Position numbers and translations under genes: made by a program
Part shown: in pieces, positions 12,401-25,600 of the stretch
How positions within the stretch are numbered: the stretch's first letter is position 1
Layout of the letters: each line of letters opens with the position of its first letter
NCBI RefSeq assembly: GCF_901709675.1
Contig: NC_051096.1
Coordinates: forward strand, 5,173,001 to 5,237,000
Direction of reading: 5' to 3'
Origin: Syngnathus acus
Taxonomy: Eukaryota; Chordata; Actinopteri; Syngnathiformes; Syngnathidae
Length of the DNA: 64,000 nucleotides
Notes under the pieces: model-generated
The model's input: only the letters and a program-made list of their open reading frames with translations
Databases searched by the model: none
What the model was told of the DNA's origin: nothing

Positions 12401-14339
12401 GTGAAATGAAGGCAAGGTTGACAGGGGTGCAGTCACTTATTGGCATTGCCTCAAAGGTAGCACCTCCCGCTGCCCTCCCCTTCAGCTGCTGTAGCGCCAC
12501 ATCAGCGTCAGGCAGCCGCTCTCCCCGAAGGAGGGCAGCCGCGCTGGACCGGCTGCGACTTAATTGGAGCTGGAGGACAACCCCACACACACACTCCTGG
12601 CCACCACCACCATGCTACAGCTGTGCCGCCGCCGGCTGGCCATGGAAAAACCAAACCCAGTGACTACACCCCCCGGGTCGGAGGTCACCATGTGGCCACT
12701 CGGCGGGCTTCTCGGGCCGTCCCTGCGTGCGGTGGACGCCAAGTCTTAGCGAAGCCCCTCAGCGAGACGGACTGTCTCTTTCTCTTCGTACAAAAAGCAA
12801 GTGAGCTGAAGTGTGCATGACAGCCCACGTCGCCCTCCGAGATGAGCACAATGTAATCGGGCTTGACTCTTTGTTTTGTCGAGCAGACACAACAATTGCG
12901 TGTGTTTGAAGTACCGCAAGAAATTAATATAATGCATTGTCAAACTCGGAAATGCATCTCAAGATCATCCGAAAGAAGACCTGATTTTAGATTTGGTACC
13001 TGCGCAGACGGCTATTTAGATGTTTTGCTAGCCAAACTCAGCTTCTTCTGACCGGCCAATCAGAATCCAGCACCACTGACAGGAAACACAATTGAATACC
13101 TCCTGTGATAAACAAACTATTGTTCAGATACCTATTTTTTTTTTAAATGACAGTGGGGAAACAATTACCGAGTGTTATTGAGACTTAATTTCCATAGCAA
13201 AGGTAGGAGTGAACTCAGCGTCACCCCGGCGACAGATGCTTCCTGCGTGCCTTCTTTTCTCCAACAAGGAATACATCAGCATTAAAAACGAAAGGAACGC
13301 TTTATCCTTTCGCATTTTAATTACATCCACTGTGTACACAAAAACCATAACACATATTTCAATGTGACAACAATTCCAAATCCTTCCCAATTGCTATTTT
13401 TCTTACTTTATAAAATATTAAATATAATTTTTGTACAAACCGTTAAGCCCACTGCACTACTGTAAATCAACATAGGTTATGATAGCGCTACTTGGAGAGC
13501 TAATTATTCATTTAGGTTGCACTATTGCATCATTTTTAGCTGACTGTATATATAAAAACATGAGCAGTCTACATTTGATATGCTCCACCACCTACGTTGT
13601 TTGAGGTAACAGCCCGAGGGGCATGTTACAGGTTGGTGCCCCCGCGATCTGACCTGGAAGCAGGGCCCACAATCATCATCCTAGGGCTCTTTTAGATGAG
13701 GTGTGCATAATGGGGAGGTTTTTGCTCTCTGAAGGATGAATCAATGTGGCATGAAGAAGAGAATTTCCAGCCCATTTCCCCACTCTGATTACCCCCCACC
13801 ACATACGGCTCCCTAATAGCTTGTTGTGTGTCATAAATCTCCTTTTACCACCGCGCCATCACAGATGTACCACTTGCATATTCAAGGGAAGGCGGTATTG
13901 GGATTTGATGACTTGCTAGCAGGGAGCGCGAGGATTCGGCCTGTCATGTTCCATTTGGCGGCTTAGCCTTAAAAAAAAAAAAAAAAAAAGTCTTTGCTAG
14001 CGAGATGTGTAGGCTTGTTGTCAAACGGTTGCCCGCTTTATAATAAAGTCCTCGTCCACCATCTCGAGAATTAAGCGGCAAAAATAGCAGTAATCGTTCC
14101 TAGATTTGTTGTTACTGTTTCAGTCACAAGAAGAACAAATGCTAATTAATACCAGACACGAATCAATGAATCACTGATGACAATTAATCATCTCGACAAT
14201 CATGCGTTCAAATGAACAAACAAAACAGCAACTACATTTGTAACCGCTAATCGGGAAATGACATATCTATCCACTATATCCATATTTTATGATCAACAAT
14301 TAATATTTAACGATTGATGACACAGCATCAGGAGGAATT

Positions 14340-14400
14340 GGAGGCCCAGTATCTTGGTCTCATTGGCCGGGGATCGAACCCAAATCCTATCCTATCGGGT
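14340..14400 (-). mobile_element. Possible tRNA-SINE fragment
   Basis: On the minus strand this reads 'tttgggttcgatccccggcc', which fits an RNA polymerase III B box (GGTTCGATCCC-type) in a tRNA-derived SINE head. No A box at the right distance and no tail were identified. Confidence 0.35.
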
Positions 14401-17400
14401 TCTGATCAGACAATCGCAATATTCAAGATTGACTTTTTCTGTACTGTAGTTGGCGTTAAGTTCAAGGTCACGCCTGGAAGTGAGACGTGACCCGAAAGTA
14501 AACTCCGTGACAACTTGCTTGCCTTCCTGAGATGAAGGACGTGTTAAGAGTGCGGATGGGGAGGGGGGGCGTTAGCTCAGGTACAGCGTGTTTGTTTACC
14601 ATGTTCTTTCTTCTTGACACTTTGCGATCAAACGACCTCTGATGTGAATCTTGTTGCTTCGAGTCACCTCGTTTAGTAGAGGATCTCAGTGACATGCATA
14701 GACTTTTTTTATTTATGTTTTTTATTTTGCTGTCAAGAGCTTGGCATGGAAACCTGACGTCAAAAAAAAAAAAGTCGAAGTGCAACGAGCAGTGCTGAGC
14801 ATTGCACACAAGCACTAATTAAGAAAAGAAAAAAAAAAGGGAGTGATTTTCATTTAGCTCTCCTCCATCTAATCATTTTATAATAGAGTTTTTGTCCTCT
14901 GGGAGGAAAATGTCTTCTCTCACATGGCTGCTTGATTTGCCTTTAAACAGTGTGAGGACATTGTTCCGATATACGTAAACACCAGAGTGACGATGAATTC
15001 AACTCGATCAGTCGAGCACGGAAGTAAGGATGGTTAACAAAAGCAAAATGTGAGATGAGAATTAACCAAATTGTCTACTAGCTTAATGTTTGCATACAAT
15101 GTGAAACGCCTTAGATGTGCTAGTGGAAATTAGCATCAATGTTGCAGGACTAGAAAACAAAGTCACAACGTTGTATGACACTTAAATTTGGTGCTCATCA
15201 TACGGCGTGAGGGTCAAAAATAGAAAGTATCTTCATTTTTTTCTTTTAATGGTGTTGTTGAAGCATATCCATTTTCGCTTCCTCCTCGCAAGCAGATTGT
15301 CAGCTCATCCCATATTCCATTGACTCCATTTGCAGCATATCGAGCAAATCCAGAGAACAGCAGCACTAAATCCACTTTCCCATTTCACTCCGAAAGCCTA
15401 AGCCCCGTGGTGACGGCCATTCTCTGCGCTCTCTTTGATTTGACATTCCATTTTATTACTCGTGGCCAGTGGGCCGGCCGCGCTGCCACGGCGGGCCGAT
15501 GCGAAGGGGCTAATACAGGCACAAAGTGGCCCTCCAGTGTGTCAATGAGCAAAGCCACATCCAGGCTGCGGTCAAGGTTATGATGCCACCGAAGTCTTTC
15601 GTATCCTCGTGCTCGGGGGCCGCCGGGAAAACCATTTCAGCCTTTTATCCTTTTTACATGTCATTTAAATTCGCAAATTGAAGCCTGATTGGCCCGAGAC
15701 CAGAAATTCAAATTTACATAATCGGTTTGCCTGAAATTGTAATATAATGTTCTTCCGAATTTCTTAGAATTACGTTTTTTTTTTTTTGGCTTCTGGGAGT
15801 GTGTTATCAATCTTATTATGATGATGCAACATTGTTTTGCCATTGTCACATTTGAATTTAAAAAATCGGTTGCGAGGCTAATTTTGTAAATAAATAAATC
15901 ATGCCTGTTTAGTTTGGAGCTATTTTTTAAAGTGAGAATTTTTGTTTGAACAAAAAGTTTGTGCTGACAATTTATGACAACTCTAAGCATAATTTATAGC
16001 ATAATTTATGTGGTGTTGTGAAACATTTCTATCTCCACGACACAGGGCACATGCCTCTAGGCTTAAATCAATCTTGGCTGGACCTCTTCATAAACCAGAC
16101 TTTCTTTTTTTTGTATCCATTTTTCTGTAGAATATTCCTGATATTGACTTAGAAAAAAAAAGACTTCAGTAAATAAAGGACAGAGCATGAGGCTGATATT
16201 CCTCATTGATCAGCCCCCCCGTATCAAATACATGACATCCGATCCACATCAGTGAGCCGTTTGGTGGTCTCTGCAATTACAGTAGCTGACTAAAGTCCAT
16301 GTAAATATGATCCACATGATTTATTGGTCTGCAGCAGATTTACTACCAAAATCATTTCCTGGAGCCATCCAAAGGAAAATTCCAAGGCAATGAACTTCGA
16401 TAACATTTTATTTATGAAAACTGACTTCCCTGCATTTCTCGACAAAGAAATGGTAGACGTCTGCATTGTTTGTCCTACGTCAGCGATAACTTTAGTCCGA
16501 GCGAGGAGTCTTCTGTTATCATTGTTGTTGGTGCGGCGTATATGTTTAACAACCTCGCCATGTTCACGTTGACCCCCACCACCGCGTAGATTGCTTATCG
16601 ATCGGGCTTCTCCTTAAATGTAGCACCGCGTGCGCTTGTTCCCTTTAACCCAAACTTCTCAGCAAGAAGCCCCACTGTATCTTGTTGCATGAAAAATGCT
16701 GAACGGGATGAGCCCTGTCATCTTCTACGGCAAGCCCCCCTTCTTATAAATAATGATTATTTCACGGGCCCATCAATTCTGCTTTGTGGAGCAATATTTT
16801 CAAGCGCATTTATTTTTCCAATTCAATAGCTCCTCATATTTCATTACCTGAGGCGTTGTTTTTTCTCCTCCTCCGCGAAACAGAGAGCGGACGCCGGTTG
16901 CTGTAATCCACGGTGCACAGCAATGCAATCAATAAACATGATAGAGAGTCTTTCAATCAATAACACTTTGCCTCGGCATCAATCAGGACATTTGAGCAAC
17001 TAGATAAACTGCTATCTGATAGATTGAGCATGATTATCAGATTTGTATTATTTTTTTTGTGTGGATCCAAACAACAATGCAACTAAATTTGAAGGTCTGT
17101 GGAATTTATTACAATAGCAAAAACATCTGCTTTTTTTCCCCTTATTTTCAGTCAACGCCAGCTGGTCTGCCTCAGTACTCTGCCAGCCTCCCTCCTCTTC
17201 AATCAATCATTTAATTAGCACTTCCAACATTTGCAAGGTGAAAATAACACTGAGAATTAGCAGGGAATCTGTGACTTGGGTCCAATGGGTTGCTCTCCAC
17301 GGGGCAACCTCCTTTGGCAACTGCCAGCACTAATGGTATCTGGTGTTAAAGGCGATTCTTGGAATCTTGTACATCTCTAATATGTCCATTTTTTGTTCTG

Positions 17401-18146
17401 CGAGGGGATTGATTAGTCACAAAGGGCCTTTTGTGACCCCGGAACATGGCAACGTGGGCACCCCCCCTGTCAAGTGGCACAATACGCTAAGTGCATGATC
17501 CCACTGTTTGGGCCAAAGACAGCACTAGCGGGAGCGAGCTTCCCACCGTCTTAAATGCACTCTCGCTGGAGCAGAGTGACATTTGATAGCGAGCGGGCCC
17601 GCTGCGCTTCGCCTCTCTCATCGCTGTGACTCCTATGTGAGTCCTCGGCCCGACTGTCTATTGCTCGTTTGGAAGATGCTGAAGCCGTAGGGGTCTTGTT
17701 GGTGAATGTTGCTTTATGTTCAGGAGTTAGAAAGATTCTGAGATGACTCCATGTTAGGATTGCGGTGGGTGCTGCAGGGCTGGACTCTTTTCTTTTGGGG
17801 TTGTTTGTAAATGACAAGAGCAACTTTGCTTTTTTCAACAGCAGCCAGATTTTAAAACTTGGAATGACAGTTGGAGCAGAGCCTTTTGTTCCGAACTTGC
17901 TAAGACTCCAATTTTTCTCTTGCATCCCGAGGATTGTGCAAGTTAGGTAAACCGAACGCGTCAAACTCATTTTTGTCGCAGTATATGCTACACAACAAAT
18001 TGATGAATAACTATTTTTGAAATCAGGGGCTAGTAAAACTGTTCAAATATTTTAAAAAGATGATAAAAATTGTCAGCCATATGGTTATATTTTTTAAAGT
18101 AAAGACAATTTCGTAATTTTAATATTGATACAAGTTGATGAACTAT

Positions 18147-18219
18147 TTGTCATTGCGGGCCCAATAAAATGATGTGGTGGGCCGTATGTGGCCCCCGGGC
18201 CTTGAGTTGGACACCTATG
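18147..18219. mobile_element. hAT-like element end (remnant)
   Basis: The sequence 'cattgcgggcccaataaa' followed by 'gtggcccccgggccttgag' and ending 'ttggacacctatg' resembles the end of non-autonomous hAT elements of fish, whose ends read roughly 'ccgggccttgagtttgacacctg'. Only one end is recognisable, and it has diverged. Confidence 0.45.
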
Positions 18220-18980
18220 CTCTAAATTGTATATCTGCATCTTCCTTTCCAATGACAATTTCAAACAAAGGGAAATACTCCATTGATCTTAGTGCTGCAA
18301 AATGTTACATTTCTCCCGACTGAGCCGCTCAGCTTTTTCACAAACCGGCCTCAATCAAATGATTATATGTTCACTGGGGGAAACCTATTTGTTTCCCCTC
18401 ACTCTAATGGTCTCCTACATATGGGCTCTTTCCAGTCCGGTGATCACAACCTTCAATTTTTTTTGTTTTTTTCATACGTGCTTGCTCCTCTGCGTCGACA
18501 CAGGTTGTATGAATTGCAACGGGTCAGGCACATCTCGTTGGGCGTTTCATTATTCATTGTTCTCATTTTCCATCCTGCGAGATTCATTTCTTTCAGGAAG
18601 TCATTGAGAAAGCACTGAATGCTTATTTCCTGCTGGCCACTCTCTGGAGGGGCTGTGGAGGGAGGGGTGTTGCGATATGGAAATGTTCTAGATAGAGATT
18701 GCAAACTCAAATTGCTTTCCTTGCTATTGATAGAAATCACGGCGTATATTAAGCAACTCATTTATTACATTGGACTCCTCATACATGACTTTATTTGCTG
18801 TTGTGTGTTTTTTTTTTATTAATTTAGATTTTTTTTATTTATTCTTTGCACACGTGTGAAAAGAGCCCAAACAAAAGGTGGCGATAATGCATTGTTGTGG
18901 TCAGCATGCTCAATTTATGGCCCGCCGGCACATAGCTGAGTCTTATCAGCGCTTCTCGCCTGCAGTGACACTGATGCAAT

Positions 18981-18998
18981 GTGTGTGTGTGTGTGTGT
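18981..18998. repeat. (GT)9 microsatellite
   Basis: Pure dinucleotide run of 18 bp in non-coding sequence. Confidence 0.9.
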
Positions 18999-21900
18999 CG
19001 GGTGACAAGACAAGAATACATCAGCTGATATGAAAATTGTATGCCGCATATTGTCATCGTCAATGAAAAGTTCACCTATCCAACTTACCGAGTTTGTTTT
19101 TCTCGTTCTGTCTCTTAAAACCGAAAACGAATGGATGGATTTGGTGAAAGTTTCAGTTTACCTGTGTTTTTTTTTAGAATATTGATTTTTAACCTTGCGT
19201 ACCCGACTGCTAAAATAGATGAAACCGAAGACGAAACGTCTCGCTAATAATAATCTGTCAAAATTGAGTGACTTGACATCCGGGATCGCAAATAGTGAGA
19301 TGGCTTGTTGGTATCAAAGTCTAGCGGCATCAAATATAACATGACAAATAAAAGCTTGCATTTTTTTTTTTCCCTGTGAACTATGTGAGGCTGATATCAA
19401 TCAAAGTCAGGCGGAACATTGGCAGCTGATAAGATTTCCACAGTAGGGGGATGCTACACATTACCAGGATGCTGCTGGTGTTACTGGGAGTGTGAGATCC
19501 GTTGTCACATCTCCCCTTCAAAGGTTGTCACCTGCCATCATGCGATCGATTTGACTTTTTCAGCGCCACATTTGGAGAAATCCTACCCAAGGTGACACGA
19601 CGTAGGAAATGAAGCTTCTCCTTACCGAAGAAGCTCTTAATTGAATCTCGAGTCTCAGCAAATTAGCATGTTGATGTATCGTGTTCTCTCCGCCGGGTGC
19701 TAATGGCCTTCTTGTTTGCGAGGCGCCACCTTAGAACACGAGAGTCCCTCAGCAGTGACTCGCAAAAGACTCGAGAGTCGCGGCCGATACTCAAGCAGCT
19801 CTAATGGAGACAGCAAGTCATTTTGAACTGACTCAATTTGATTTTGTCAAGTGCTTGCATGAAATTTTACAGTTGCTGTGTATATTTTCTTACAAATGTG
19901 TTGTTTTATTTCATATCATCATCACTCGGCCAAAAATATTGCTTTCATGCTAAGTGCTGACATTCCTTTCGACAAATTGACAGTCCGACAGGCTTAATTC
20001 TCACTTTTTTTCTCACGCTCTTTCGAATTTGCTGGAAAACCGCAACACTTACGCCTGAATCTTTCACCTTTCGGGCCAATGATGGCGAGAAAGTCCCAAA
20101 ATTCTCAGTTATGAATATTTTTTTTATCACACGTGCAATACGGGAAGTTTAATCATCACCTGCACTTTAACCCTGAGGTGCAAATTCCCAGTTGGATCAT
20201 TTGCACCTTTGCCTGCTCAAAATGTCATCTGCTCTGACAACTTTAAGCAGCTTTCCGCAGCTTTTTGTTTGTGTTTAAGTCTCAACCGAGCTGACACCTG
20301 TCCTCTTGATTAAAGAAATAAATCAGCTTCTCATATTCTAAAAATATGTCTGATGAATCTTCGCGCCCGTTTCCCGAGGATCTATAATTAATGTGGTCAC
20401 ATCCAGCACGAGAAGGAGAAATTTGATGTCCCTCCCTCCCTACCTCCCGCCCTCCCTCCAGAGCCCTTCCCTGCAACCCAATAATCCCCAGGAGAACAAA
20501 AGCGAGCTGCGAAAGCATAAATAGAAGCATAGCATCAAAACTCTCGGCTCGTCGCCATTGCTTTTCTGACAGCTGCCTGCGCTAATTAGCCATCAAAGGT
20601 CTCCCTCCCTCTTATAGCGGGAGCTAACACCCCTTCAGTATCATTACCGCTTGTTGTCGCTGTTTGTTTATCATCAGCGTGAGCGTAAAGTTAACAAACT
20701 TTCTCCCCAAAATGCAATGCAGTGCAACCACGATGCGGAAAATGTAATTCTACTCCTTGAACCACATTATGGCAGTCATTGTCAATTTTTTAAATTTTAT
20801 TTTATTGTTTTTATTTTTAATTTATTTTTCAATTTTTTTAATTTATTTTTTTATTTGTATTTTTTATTTTCTATTTTATTTGTAAATTGTCACCTTAAAG
20901 GTCACCCAAATTTGCATAATTTTCCCATTTGGATTCCGGCTGAAAAAAATAATTCAAAATGCTGAATTTTATATTGGAATCAGCTATTTTGGGCCTTTTT
21001 TATTATCACTGACATAGAACACGGCTTGCTGTCATGGCTTATTAATATGCATATCACTGTCAGTGCAAAGCCGGAGTGTATTCCTTGTTTGCTTTGACTT
21101 TATCAAAGTTGCCCATGTGACCGCGGGACTTGGTCCATTCCATTTGTCACTGATGACAAATAAGGCCCGTTTAATCCCGCCGGCCCTCCTTTGGAAGACG
21201 ATGACAAAGACAAACGACAGAGCGGCAAATTGTCTTGTTTGTCGGGGTGCGCAGGTGGCGCTTTTTGCATAGTGCAATTGGCTCCTTGGGACCCTCCAAA
21301 GCTGAGAAGGCCTCACCAGAGGGTTGAGGCCAGTGCGTAAAATCTCTCATTTTAAAAAACTGACACTTTATATTAAAGCACGGACAATTTGATCAATTAT
21401 GCGACTTGCGTGTGATCAATTACAGTAAATGTCTTGCAAGTGGCCTCACTGCTGTTGCTTTGTAAGGCTTTTGAATGAGTCAAACTCATTTTCGGCCCCC
21501 ATGTGCGATTTCCCTGAGAGCCATTATAACTGCGGAAGGGATTTAAAAAGTATAATTACCTCATTGGACTGCAGTTATCTTTATTTTTAGCAACACATTT
21601 CAAACCGGAACTTAAATAAAATAGGGAAAAATAAGTATGACCTTTGACCTTTAAGAAGGAATCAGGCGTCTTTATTAGCTATTATTACATTATTTCTTTG
21701 CAGAAGTTTTGAGTTCCTCCAGTTTGACTTGACAAATTATAACATGCTAGCTTCAAGTCAATCGAGCCCTTCCGCCATGTGAGAAAGTGTGGAATGCAAA
21801 TTGTCAGAGCGCGACCGCTCATCAGTCCGATTGAGAAGACGTGTGCTTCGACGTCGCCCGTGGCCTCTCCCGCCAAACGGCCTGACAACTTTTGGACTCA

Positions 21901-22467
21901 ACACATTAGAGACGTGTTGACAAATCTGTTTAATGACCAACACAGCATTGAGGTTACCTGAAATGATCATGTGACAACAATAAAGAGCCTATTTATAATT
22001 TTAATCTACAGCTGTGATTTTATTTGGAGTTAATTGATTGGACTACTCAGAGTCTAAATGAATAAAATGCGTACGGCTGACCCTCATTTTCCTTATCGTG
22101 TGCTTACTCTTATTTTAATTGTTTTGATTTTTAATTGCGGCCGCAAACTGTTTCCCAGCAACGATTTTTTCCTTCTAAGAAATCCAATTAAATAGTTTGT
22201 TATCTTTGTATTGTATAGGTACATTTTAACAATACTTTATCGCGGACTCTTTGAATTTCAGTGCTCGTGTGAAAATAAAAGCGACAGCGCTCCCATGTAA
22301 GATGACACGGCGCTCATTTGCTTTCAGAGGTGAGAAGTCCTCAACGCCGTGGTGCCGAACGACCTTGGCAGTCGCATCCCTTGGGGAGAGGTGAATTAAT
22401 AGCCAACCTTCATATGATATCCTCAACTTCTTTCCGTGGCGACTATTTGACTCATCGATGATATATG

Positions 22468-22640
22468 TACCGTAATTTTCGGACTATAAGTCGCGGTTTT
22501 TTTTCATAGTTTGGGTGGGGGGGCGACTTATACTCAGGAGCAACTTATATACATATATATGTTTTTTTTCACTTTTTTGGGCATTTTATGGCTGGTGCGA
22601 CTTATACTCCGGTGCGACTTATAGTCCGAAAATTACGGTA
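22468..22640. mobile_element. Palindromic MITE, copy 2
   Basis: A 173-bp element nearly identical to the copy at 2,592: by eye, one T-run length difference and a couple of substitutions near the middle (gcgattta versus gcaactta). Both ends carry the same inverted terminal repeat beginning taccgtaattttcgg. Such similarity 20 kb apart implies recent movement of the family. It is non-coding. Confidence 0.85.
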
Positions 22641-25600
22641 TGTTGAAAAAAGTGCTGCAAATAACTTGATGAACCCAGTTAAAACTTTACCAGCAGTTGA
22701 GACAATCTCATGGAAATAGACTCAGCTCACTAGTTCCGCCAGTCTGTCAGCAATCAGCAAAAGTTCAGCCGAATTCACCCAACGTTTCCTTTTTAAGTTT
22801 AGCGGCGAGGTGCAGATGATATCTTGCTTCCATTCCTTATTATGCAGTCGGCAGCATTAGAATGGAGATGGCTCAATTAGAAGGTGAGCGGTTCTGCTGA
22901 CTCCAGCACGACGCCATCAATGTGACTTCCAAGAATTATCAGAGGTCTGATTTTAATATCTGTTCTTAGTTTCTACTAATTAACAACTTGCATGACTATT
23001 TATTATCTTTTGTGTTTAATTTGGTCTAAATCTGAACTAAATTTAAAAACAGGCTAACCTGACCCTGAACAAAAAAAATCCCAACTCTAAACCTAGCAAA
23101 TCTATCTAACCAGTATCTTGTTGCCATGGTGATATTTTTTTCCGATCTATATTTCACCCGTCAGGGCGCTCTCTGCCCTTTTTACATTTTGAAAAGAGAA
23201 CTATTTCAAAGAGTGAGTGAAGATTCTGGTGGAGTGTACTGTATGCCTGCCCTCTTCTCGCACTCCAAGGAAAGATTTGCATAACGTTCTCGGGGCCGGC
23301 GCCGAGCTCTGATGAGTAGGAGGTGTCCCGCTCGGTGAAGAATATAGCAAGCCAAGTGTGAAATAAAGCACACGATAAGACTTGGTAATTCTCGCAGATT
23401 GTCAACAATGCAGCCGTGGGCTTGTTCCAGGAATCTAATCGAAATGCATTTCTTTGCTGGAAATATTAAAAATGTGTACATATTATTCGTATTATTTTAA
23501 ACTTTAGTGGGTTGTAGTTTAGCCCGTGTGGTATGTAAAATGTGTGCTTAGGCGCAAAGGTTGCCAAATAGCAGCTGATGCCCTTTACCAGGTGATGACT
23601 TTTTCGCTGTGTGACCTCCATTTGAATCGATTTTACATTGAATGTTTACATTAGCGAGGAATGTCATTTTTCATGACCATCACTGGGTCTCAGTGGGGAA
23701 TTTTCACACTTCATTATGTTCCATTTGAAAAAAAAATGTCATCCTGAACTGCATTTTATGACTGCACTTGTTGAATAACAAAAAGAAAAAAAGGTTTTCC
23801 TTCAAATGAGTTGTTGCATGGAATAAATTCAATATTTTTTATTTTATTTTTAAATTATTTTAAATTGTGCACTTTTTTACTTTGCGAATAAAATAAGTCT
23901 TACTAATTCACGTGAGAATATTCTACAAAAATCTAGAGAATTTTTCAAAGTTGAAGCCTTGCAATAAAATATGTCATTGTATCCCAAATCATCTTTCCCC
24001 ATTGAAATGACTAAGAAGGCCATTAATCCGTTCCAGCCTTGCTCCAAACCCAAAAAACTGCGTTCACTGCCACCATACAAGTCAAAGCAAAACAAAAAAT
24101 CCAATCTGCAATGAAAGTTGTCACTATTCATTTGCTTTTCAAAACGTTCCCACACAAATTCCATATGTTACCTCATGCTTGAGTGCCTGTCTGCTTGAGC
24201 ACCCGGTAATTATATGCTCAGGTTACAAAAGGTCTAATTAGAGCATCACCCCATATCACTCACCTGCCAACGCCAATATTTTTTTTTAGTTAATAACCTC
24301 GAGCAGAGTTGTCATGTGCACTAATGGAAACTAAAATCTGACTTCACGCTGGACTTCTCCAGCCAAGTCTTAATTATTCCATGTGCAATTTAGCTAAACT
24401 CTGAAAAAAAACCAGGAGGCGAGATCAATATGGAAATCCGGTTTGTGCTGGGGAGCTATTTTTGCACGCTTTCTGCATCCCCGGGTGGCCACTTTAGAGT
24501 TGAGAGTGCATAAAGAGAAATAATCATAATCAAACAATGGCAGTTTTACTTCACATATGCTATCGCTAATGTTGATCAATGTTCTTCGCGTACATTACAA
24601 TATCAAATCTTTCACAACATGAGTGTCTAAATTTAGAAGCTCATTAATTACACATCATCTGATTTCCAACATGCCCTCTCACCATCTCACTTTATTTCTC
24701 ATCGCCCCTTAAATTAATCACAAGCAATTTCCAAATCACATTATTATGGGATTTTTACATTCCCAATCAATCAGCCCAGACAACGTCATTAGTTTTCTCA
24801 GCGGCAAGAGCAGCTGTTTTGCAACACAAGTTGCCGTCAAAGTAAAATATGGTTGTGAAGTTGCGACCCGCCGCGGATGGTGCAGCATGAGGTTGCAAAG
24901 TGTGAATATTGATGAGGCTGGCAGAGAAGACGAAACTTGTTGTTCACCTTCAGCGTGGCGAAAGAACCGCTGGCGTCATTCCAGATTCAAATAAGATTCA
25001 GGCCAAGGTGTTTGCGTGAGCTTTTCTGGAAAGTCAAATAAAACAATGAACCTGATATTAACTCTCCAAAAGGAAATACACAATGCAAGATAATTACTTC
25101 TTGCTCACAAATGTCACCATCAGCTCAAAGTTCCACACCGCATGTGACCGCTGACCGAATATGAGTTTGCCTACTTAGTGTCACATGAAAATTAATAGAC
25201 ATAAATGTACTCTGCAGCTTTGGATAATCACACCACTGCTGTGGGCAAAAGAAGTCGGTCAGGGGCGGAGGGAAGAAAAAAAAAAAAAAACTCATCCTAA
25301 ATAGCTCATTAATTCAAATACAAGGAGGTCACAGCGAGGTTTTGACTTGTCGGAGTTGACATTTTAATCAGAGGTCTGCCAGTGAGTCCATTAATAGACA
25401 TTTGTTTTACAAGAATAGCAAGTAGTCAAAATCCACCTGTGAGGTAGAGCAGGAACAGATTGTCACTTTGTTTGAAATAATTTTTCAGTATCTACCAGAT
25501 GAACATTCATTAGGAGTCATGTTTGCAGTCATATGAAGAACACAGGCAAACTCCGTTTACGGCCTGTTTGGTCTCCTGAGGGCAAAACATGCGGCTCATT

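Larger units (their letters stand above)
6531..22467. other. Gene desert, left part: no gene found
   Basis: About 16 kb of AT-rich non-coding DNA. I found no exon chain, signal peptide or known domain on either strand; all open frames are short and isolated. It contains poly-A/T tracts, a (GT)9 microsatellite (18,981-18,998), and remnants of Tc1-like, SINE-like and hAT-like elements listed separately. Several stretches (for example about 9,740-10,210, 13,600-13,960, 15,400-15,680 and 16,860-17,345) are low in simple repeats and dense in homeodomain-type TAATTA and TGATTGAT words, so they could be conserved non-coding elements. That cannot be shown without cross-species alignment. Confidence 0.6.

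Noticed and set aside
12018-12750. Overlapping open frames in a GC-richer segment with a 'tctttcag' acceptor-like site upstream
   Set aside because: Several frames are open at once, none shows a domain, and no partner exon was found. Local GC content explains the open frames.
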